Below are positions 5,933 to 10,275 of a stretch of 10,275 nucleotides of DNA, one piece after another. Below the pieces are notes generated by a model, which searched no databases, was not told the origin of the DNA, and saw nothing but the letters and a program-made list of their open reading frames with translations. Each line of letters begins with the position of its first letter. Position 1 is the stretch's first letter. Made by a program: the position numbers and the translations under genes. The stretch is from NCBI GenBank assembly GCA_017378975.1, contig JAFNXT010000161.1, positions 1-10,275 of the forward strand, given 5' to 3'. The stretch comes from Oscillospiraceae bacterium (GTDB lineage Bacteria; Bacillota; Clostridia; Oscillospirales; Oscillospiraceae).

Positions 5933-6820
5933 ATGAAGATCTTAGTATTCGATATCGGCGGCACCTCCATCAAATACGGCCATTGTATCGACGGCCGTCT
6001 GGCGGAGGTCCGCGAGATCCCCACCGAGGCAAAAAAAGGCGGCCGCCACATCGTAGATACCCTGATCCGGCTGATCGGTCAGCAGGAGGGCTACGATGCC
6101 ATCGGCATCAGCACCGCCGGTCAGGTCAACGCCGCCCATGGCTACATCATCTACGCCAATGAGAACATCCCCGCCTACACCGGCATCCAACTCCGGCAGG
6201 AGCTGGAGGAGCGGTTCCATGTGCCCGTCAGCGTTGAGAACGACGTGAACTCCGCCGCGATCGGCGAAGCGGTCTTCGGAGCCGGTCGGGAGCACAGGGA
6301 TTTCCTGTGCCTGACCTACGGCACCGGCGTAGGCGGCGCGATCATACAGGACCGGCAGGTCTTCCACGGCTCCAGCTTCTCCGCCGGAGAGTTCGGTGCC
6401 ATAGTGACCCACAGTCAGGACCGGCTCCGGGGCCGGGACCCCTACGACGGCTGTTACGAACGCTACGCCTCCACCACCGCTCTGGTGCAGATGGCGAAGG
6501 CCTACGACCCGTCTCTGGACAACGGCCGGAAGATCTTCGCCCGTCTGGAGGATCCCATGGTCCTGCAGCTTCTGGACCGCTGGGTGGATGAGATCGTACT
6601 GGGCCTTTCCTCTCTGATCCACATCTTCAATCCCTCCTGCATCGTGCTGGGCGGCGGCATCATGGTCCAGCCCCTGATCCTGGAGAAGATCGGCCAGAAG
6701 CTGCCCCGGCACATCATGTCCAGCTTCGCCCACGTCCAGATCCTCCCCGCCCAGCTCGGCAACACCGCCGGCCTTCTGGGTGCCTGCCATCTGGCCACCC
6801 AACACCTGACGCTCCCCTAG
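5933..6820 (+). CDS. nanK: ROK family kinase, probable N-acetylmannosamine kinase NanK
   Basis: This is a 295-aa sugar kinase with the ROK/ASKHA fold. The N-terminal phosphate loop is DIGGTSIK (7-14), the catalytic Asp104 lies in VENDVNSAAIGE, and the second phosphate motif LTYGTGVGGAII covers 127-138. LGGGI (239-243) is the adenosine-site motif. The usual ROK zinc motif (CxCGxxGCxE) is degenerate: only DGCYERYAS (172-180) remains, with Cys174 and no CxC pair, so structural zinc is probably absent. Phosphorylation of ManNAc, feeding NanE, is inferred from position; glucokinase activity cannot be excluded. The ATG at 5933 is preceded by AGGAGG overlapping the stop of the YhcH gene. It is the last gene of the catabolic operon and is followed by a hairpin. 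Confidence 0.9.
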   Translation: MKILVFDIGGTSIKYGHCIDGRLAEVREIPTEAKKGGRHIVDTLIRLIGQQEGYDAIGISTAGQVNAAHGYIIYANENIPAYTGIQLRQELEERFHVPVSVENDVNSAAIGEAVFGAGREHRDFLCLTYGTGVGGAIIQDRQVFHGSSFSAGEFGAIVTHSQDRLRGRDPYDGCYERYASTTALVQMAKAYDPSLDNGRKIFARLEDPMVLQLLDRWVDEIVLGLSSLIHIFNPSCIVLGGGIMVQPLILEKIGQKLPRHIMSSFAHVQILPAQLGNTAGLLGACHLATQHLTLP

Positions 6821-6827
6821 TCCTCCG

Positions 6828-6874
6828 GGCGGCTCCCCCTCCGGGGGAGCCGCCAAGCTCCGATATCGGGGCTT
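6828..6874 (+). terminator. Tandem hairpins after nanK, no T-tract
   Basis: A perfect 12-bp stem pairs GGCGGCTCCCCC (6828-6839) with GGGGGAGCCGCC (6843-6854) around a 3-nt loop. It is immediately followed by a near-perfect 20-bp palindrome centred on GATATC (6855-6874, one G-T mismatch). No run of T follows, so this may be a weak terminator, an mRNA end-protecting structure or a partial barrier between the nan operon and the next gene. Confidence 0.55.
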
Positions 6875-6932
6875 GACCGAGGGGATGCACTCCACAAGAA
6901 ATGAGTAACGGATATTGAATAGAGGAAATGAA

Positions 6933-9900
6933 ATGGAAAACCACCTGCTTTCATCGATCGGCCCCCAGGAGCTGTTGAGTTATCTGCTGCTGGAGAAGCA
7001 TCCGTTGTACCGCTATGTGGGCACCGACGGGGACATCCATGTGACCTGTCTGGGCTGTGACGGTTTCACGGAGCGGATGATCCTGACCCTGCTGAGCGTG
7101 GGCCAGATGGCGGGTCCCAGGCTCCACATCCATGTGATCGCTGACCTGCCGGAGGAAGCCCTGTGGGAAAGACTGGACCGGACGGCCCCTGCTTTGCGGC
7201 AGTACGCCGGACTGGGTGACGGTCCTGCCCCGGAGCATACTTATGTGACCTTCACCCATGAGCAGACAGAAGACCTGACCTGCCCCAAGCCCCATCCCCA
7301 GAGCCGTTATGTGCTGATCTGTCTGGGGGATGACGAAGCCAACGAACGGGCCGCCGCGGCCTGTGCCGCCACCCTCACCGAAGGTCTCCCCGGGGTGGTC
7401 CTGTATCATCAGGACCGTCCGGCGGAAGACCGTCTTCTGAAGGAAGGCGTCCTGCTGTCCCCCTTCTGCCGGGAGCCTTCCACCTGCGGCATGCCCCTGC
7501 AGGATCTGGCCCTGCGGACCCTGAAGCTGGCCCACCTGTACGACCGGCTGGGGGACCCCCGGATCTCCATGGCGGACTCCGCCCAACGGCTGAAGACCGA
7601 CAGCTACAGCCAGCGTTCCTCCTGCGCCTCGGCTCTCCATCTGCGCTACAAGCTGGCCAGCCTCGGCATCGACCCCGACGATGATGTCCGCTCCGTGGTC
7701 ACCGCTTACCGGGAGGCTCTGTCCTCCCCCAAGCTGGGGGCCCTGCTGGAGCTGGAGCACCGCCGGTGGATGATGTATATGATCGCCGACGGCTACCGTG
7801 CCCCCAGCGAGGACGAATTGAAACGATACGGCTTCGACATGGTGGACGGCCGCTTCAACGGTGCGTGGAAATGCACCGCCCGAAAGCTACACCCCTGTCT
7901 GGTGCCCAGCAGCACCGCCGGCATCGCCATCACCGACAGGGATTGGGACCGCTTCGATACACCGGAGCAGATCCCGGTCAGCGACTTCGATCCGCTGGAT
8001 CAGGTCTCCCTCCGGCTCCGTCTGCTGGCAAAGAAGAAATGCCAGAGCAGTCTGCGCCGCCGCCGTGCCGCCCGTCTCTTCGATGACATGGCCTCGGCGC
8101 TGGCAGATGCCCAGAACGATCTGCAGGACCAGAACCGGGAAGCGGACATCCAGTCCCATTTCGCCGGAGCCCGGAACCTGCTGTCCTTCGTCACCGAATC
8201 AGTATGCGATGCCATGGCGGAGATGGACCTGCCTGTGGATATGCAGACCCTGTCCGAGCTGGAACGGACCTTCGATGCCCTTGGCATCAACATCTCCGGT
8301 GCCGTGGCACAGCTTCGGCAGGAGCTGGCGATCTTCACGGAATACGCCGCCCGTCGGGACTACAAGACACCGGACGCCACCATCATCCATGGGCTTTTGT
8401 GGATCCTGTATTCCCGGGACCGTCTGCCCCTGATCAAGCTCCGGGCCGCCACCATCGCCGACAACATCGCCGGTCCCGTGATCCTCGCATCGGATACCCT
8501 CCATTATTTCGGCTCTGAGCCGGAGCCCCGATGGGTGGAGTTCCTGCGTGGTCACGGCTTCTGCGGAGAGATCTCCTTCTCCTCTCCCTCCATCACCGAC
8601 GTTTCCGGGGCAGAAACGGCCTTGCGGGCTCTGGTGGACCGGTATGGCGGCCGGTGCGTGATCGATATCACCGGTGCTGACGAGCGGACGGTCATCGCCG
8701 CCTGCAAGCTGGCCACCGCAGATCCGGCGGTGGCCCTGATCCGAAGCACCGCCGATGGCACCATCGAGGAGATCTCCGGATTCCCGGAGGCTCCGGCTTA
8801 CACCTTCAACACCGCGATCTCCGCCGTGGAGATCTATGCCCTCCATGGGGCCCGGAAGCTGGAGACCGACGATGACTGGTACATGAGCCGCACCGCGGGG
8901 ATCGTCCCTGCCCTGTGGCAGTTCTATCAGGAGTTCCGGGACCAGTGGACCGCGATCACCGCCTTCTTCTCCCACCGCCGCTGTGCCGGCTCCGGTCTGT
9001 GGCTGGGAGGGATCCTGCCGGATAAGGACACGATCTGGCGCCGCTACGACCGGGACACCGTGGCATGGAGCCATTGGGAGAAGCTGGGGCTGTCGGAGGT
9101 CTTTGAAAAGCTGGGCCAGTCCGGCTTCCTTCGGGATCTCGCGGTAGAGTGCCGGGCCGGGAAGGCCATCGTCTCCTTCCGCTATCCTGCGGCCTGCGAG
9201 GATCCCAAATACGATTTCGTGTTCAAATCCTTCAACACCCTCTTCGGCATCAAGATCCCGGCGGCCTTCACCCCCTTCACCTGCGAGGTGAAGTACGTCC
9301 CCGACAAGGGCTATGAGGTGGATGTGCGGACCGAGTGTCTGGTGGATATGCGCAGCCGCAAGGAGGACTACTCCGACCAGCGGCTGGGCGGTGTGGAGAA
9401 GCGCTACTCCTTCCGTGCGCTGGAAGCCCCCCTGAAGCGCATGGAGGAACTGGGTCTGATCGCCGGACTGGATCTGTACTTTGGCGAAGACGGTGCCGCC
9501 ACCACCGTCCGCTATAACTATACTGACATCTCGGTGAAGGAATGCTTCCTCACCGCGGGCAACATCCTGGAGCTTTTCGTCTGGGACGAGGCCCGGAAGA
9601 CCCGTGCCTTCGATGACTGCGATTCCAATTTCTCCTTCACATGGGAGGAAGGGATCCGAAACGAGCTGGACGTGGTCCTGACCCGTGGTCTGGGCGCGCT
9701 GGTGGTCAGCTGCAAGACCGCCCGGTTCAATAAAGAGCATCTGTATGAGATCAAGTACCTGACAGAGCGGTTCTCTCTGAACTCCAAGCCCGTGATCGTG
9801 TACTCGTCCAACATGGCCTACGAGGACGGCCGCCTGACCACGGATCTGATGCCCGTGAAGACCCGTGCCAAGGCCATGGGAGTCTACCTGATCGATCTGA

Positions 9901-9965
9901 ACGAGCTGGAAGGCAGTCTGGGCCAAAAACTGGTCCGCATCGCCACCGGCGAGGACCTCCCCTGA
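6933..9965 (+). CDS. RyR + CARF-like + Card1/DUF1887-type nuclease protein, putative nucleotide-sensing defence effector
   Basis: This is a 1010-aa soluble multidomain protein. The ATG at 6933 is chosen because AGAGGA lies 6 nt upstream; a TTG at 6915 would add six residues. Residues 1-205 form a Rossmann-like module: strand and turn VTCLGCDG, a helix, LHIHVIA (64-70), and YVLICLGDDEANERAA (126-141). Residues 224-365 match bacterial RyR domains: YSQRSSCASALH...YKL, LLELEHRRWM (271-280), DGY, and KLHPCLVP (318-325). A helical linker follows. Residues 485-645 are CARF-like, with VILASDTLHYF and the ligand-loop region VIDITGADERTVIAACK (576-592). After helical/winged-helix-like sequence, 870-990 carry the nuclease: GNILELF (Glu880), NELDVV (Asp913), VVSCKT (Lys928). 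The Glu normally before CK is Ser926. Related Card1/Can2 nucleases respond to cyclic oligoadenylate; the activator here is unknown. No CRISPR, cas or cyclase gene is adjacent. Domains were recognised by eye; the nuclease end is the surest. Confidence 0.75.
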   Translation: MENHLLSSIGPQELLSYLLLEKHPLYRYVGTDGDIHVTCLGCDGFTERMILTLLSVGQMAGPRLHIHVIADLPEEALWERLDRTAPALRQYAGLGDGPAPEHTYVTFTHEQTEDLTCPKPHPQSRYVLICLGDDEANERAAAACAATLTEGLPGVVLYHQDRPAEDRLLKEGVLLSPFCREPSTCGMPLQDLALRTLKLAHLYDRLGDPRISMADSAQRLKTDSYSQRSSCASALHLRYKLASLGIDPDDDVRSVVTAYREALSSPKLGALLELEHRRWMMYMIADGYRAPSEDELKRYGFDMVDGRFNGAWKCTARKLHPCLVPSSTAGIAITDRDWDRFDTPEQIPVSDFDPLDQVSLRLRLLAKKKCQSSLRRRRAARLFDDMASALADAQNDLQDQNREADIQSHFAGARNLLSFVTESVCDAMAEMDLPVDMQTLSELERTFDALGINISGAVAQLRQELAIFTEYAARRDYKTPDATIIHGLLWILYSRDRLPLIKLRAATIADNIAGPVILASDTLHYFGSEPEPRWVEFLRGHGFCGEISFSSPSITDVSGAETALRALVDRYGGRCVIDITGADERTVIAACKLATADPAVALIRSTADGTIEEISGFPEAPAYTFNTAISAVEIYALHGARKLETDDDWYMSRTAGIVPALWQFYQEFRDQWTAITAFFSHRRCAGSGLWLGGILPDKDTIWRRYDRDTVAWSHWEKLGLSEVFEKLGQSGFLRDLAVECRAGKAIVSFRYPAACEDPKYDFVFKSFNTLFGIKIPAAFTPFTCEVKYVPDKGYEVDVRTECLVDMRSRKEDYSDQRLGGVEKRYSFRALEAPLKRMEELGLIAGLDLYFGEDGAATTVRYNYTDISVKECFLTAGNILELFVWDEARKTRAFDDCDSNFSFTWEEGIRNELDVVLTRGLGALVVSCKTARFNKEHLYEIKYLTERFSLNSKPVIVYSSNMAYEDGRLTTDLMPVKTRAKAMGVYLIDLNELEGSLGQKLVRIATGEDLP

Positions 9966-9974
9966 TACCATGAC

Positions 9975-10003
9975 AAGGGCGTGTTCAAAGCGAACACGCC
10001 CTT
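9975..10003 (+). terminator. Hairpin just after the RyR-CARF-nuclease gene
   Basis: A perfect 12-bp stem, AAGGGCGTGTTC (9975-9986) with GAACACGCCCTT (9992-10003), has a 5-nt loop and begins 9 nt after the stop codon. Only one more T follows the stem, so it is a probable but not strong intrinsic terminator for the upstream gene. Confidence 0.65.
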
Positions 10004-10016
10004 TCGTATGTCGATC

Positions 10017-10045
10017 TCGAGGTATCCCCTTCGGGGATACCTCGA
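10017..10045. repeat. Second perfect hairpin
   Basis: TCGAGGTATCCCC (10017-10029) pairs perfectly over 13 bp with GGGGATACCTCGA (10033-10045) around TTC. No T-tract follows in either direction, so it is not a typical terminator. It lies in the convergent intergenic space and may be part of a short palindromic element together with the adjacent TGCAT repeats. Confidence 0.6.
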
Positions 10046-10048
10046 TCG

Positions 10049-10076
10049 TGCATTCTGCATCCTGCATTTTGCATTT
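10049..10076. repeat. Four tandem 7-bp units, TGCATYY
   Basis: TGCATTC, TGCATCC, TGCATTT and TGCATTT follow one another without gaps, then TTAAAAAA. This is a short, imperfect tandem array directly beside the hairpin at 10017-10045. No protein is encoded here. Slippage-prone intergenic sequence or the edge of a small degenerate element are both possible. Confidence 0.6.
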
Positions 10077-10114
10077 TTAAAAAACGATGATCTATGGGTT
10101 TATCGAAACGACGA

Positions 10115-10145
10115 CAGGCACCGCTTTCGCGGTGCCTGCCTTTTT
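10115..10145 (+). terminator. Intrinsic terminator between convergent genes
   Basis: A perfect 10-bp stem, CAGGCACCGC (10115-10124) with GCGGTGCCTG (10129-10138), has a TTTC loop and is followed by CCTTTTT. This is the clearest rho-independent terminator in the window and works best for plus-strand transcripts. In the minus direction the stem is followed by TCGTCGTTT, so it may also help end the convergent gene that stops at 10168. Confidence 0.85.
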
Positions 10146-10167
10146 AAGAATGTACTTCTACGGGCGA

Positions 10168-10275
10168 TCAGAACAGGTCGCTGCCGTTGAAGGTATCGCC
10201 GCCGGGGACGATGAAGTCACTCAGGTCGCCCTTGGTCTCGACCTCGGGAGCGCTGGTGGTGATGATGTCCTCGAC
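10168..10275 (-). CDS. C-terminal fragment of an unidentified protein, start beyond window
   Basis: On the minus strand an open frame enters from the right edge and ends at TGA (10170-10168), giving 35 residues ending in VPGGDTFNGSDLF. The codon choice (CTG, GAC, GGC, ACC, ATC) matches the neighbouring genes, and a terminator lies just beyond the stop, so it is likely to be a real gene end. The fragment is acidic and rich in Thr/Ser/Gly, like a flexible tail. I do not recognise the family. It converges on the RyR-CARF-nuclease gene. Confidence 0.6.
   Translation of the reverse strand, partial: VEDIITTSAPEVETKGDLSDFIVPGGDTFNGSDLF

Noticed and set aside
6873..6901. Possible promoter for the RyR-CARF-nuclease gene starting at TTGACC (6873-6878)
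   Set aside because: No acceptable -10 box lies 16-19 bp downstream; the only AT-rich hexamer, GATATT at 6911, is 32 bp away.
8199..10067. Long minus-strand open frame (622 codons) opposite the RyR-CARF-nuclease gene
   Set aside because: Antisense shadow: repetitive Gly/His/Gln-rich product, no domain signals, and it runs through the hairpins after the real gene.
10049..10076. TGCATYY units as a CRISPR array
   Set aside because: Units are 7 bp, contiguous and without spacers, so this is a simple tandem repeat.
9981..10190. Small plus-strand open frame of 69 codons after the last gene
   Set aside because: It reads through three hairpins and a terminator and has no ribosome binding site.

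Overview
The window looks like a piece of a GC-rich gut Firmicutes (Clostridia) chromosome, possibly Oscillospiraceae-like. The evidence is strong AGGAGG ribosome binding sites, sigma-A type promoters, a Gram-positive style lipoprotein solute-binding protein, a MurR/RpiR regulator and a ROK kinase. The genus is an inference that I cannot test here. Most of the window is a sialic acid (N-acetylneuraminate)/ManNAc uptake and catabolism locus. It is followed by a large multidomain protein that looks like a nucleotide-sensing defence effector.

Layout. On the minus strand at the left are a CUT1-type sugar ABC permease (cut by the window edge, TTG start at 705), its lipoprotein substrate-binding protein (844-2106), and further upstream an RpiR-family regulator (2409-3272). 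Diverging from the regulator on the plus strand is a compact five-gene operon: an SGNH esterase resembling the MsAcT/arylesterase group (3425-4093), a YesL/DUF624 membrane protein (4083-4715), ManNAc-6-P epimerase NanE (4748-5449), a YhcH/NanQ-type protein (5474-5923) and a ROK kinase, probably ManNAc kinase NanK (5933-6820). A GC-rich hairpin follows. Then comes a 1010-residue protein (6933-9965), read as Rossmann-like module, RyR domain, helical linker, CARF-like domain and a C-terminal Card1/DUF1887-type PD-(D/E)xK nuclease. After it lie three hairpins, the last a clear intrinsic terminator, and the C-terminal end of a convergent minus-strand gene that runs off the right edge.

How the genes work together. 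The ABC transporter would import the sugar. The esterase could remove O-acetyl groups, the YhcH protein could help anomer conversion, NanK would phosphorylate ManNAc, and NanE would convert ManNAc-6-P to GlcNAc-6-P. The lyase NanA, the second permease, the ATPase and NagA/NagB are not in the window. A 15-bp palindrome, TGAAA-N5-TTTCA, occurs at the transporter promoter and again inside the regulator promoter in the divergent region. It is the likely RpiR operator tying both arms together.

The most unusual item is the RyR-CARF-nuclease protein. It stands without a CRISPR array, cas gene or nucleotide cyclase in view, and could be a stand-alone or trans-activated immune effector.
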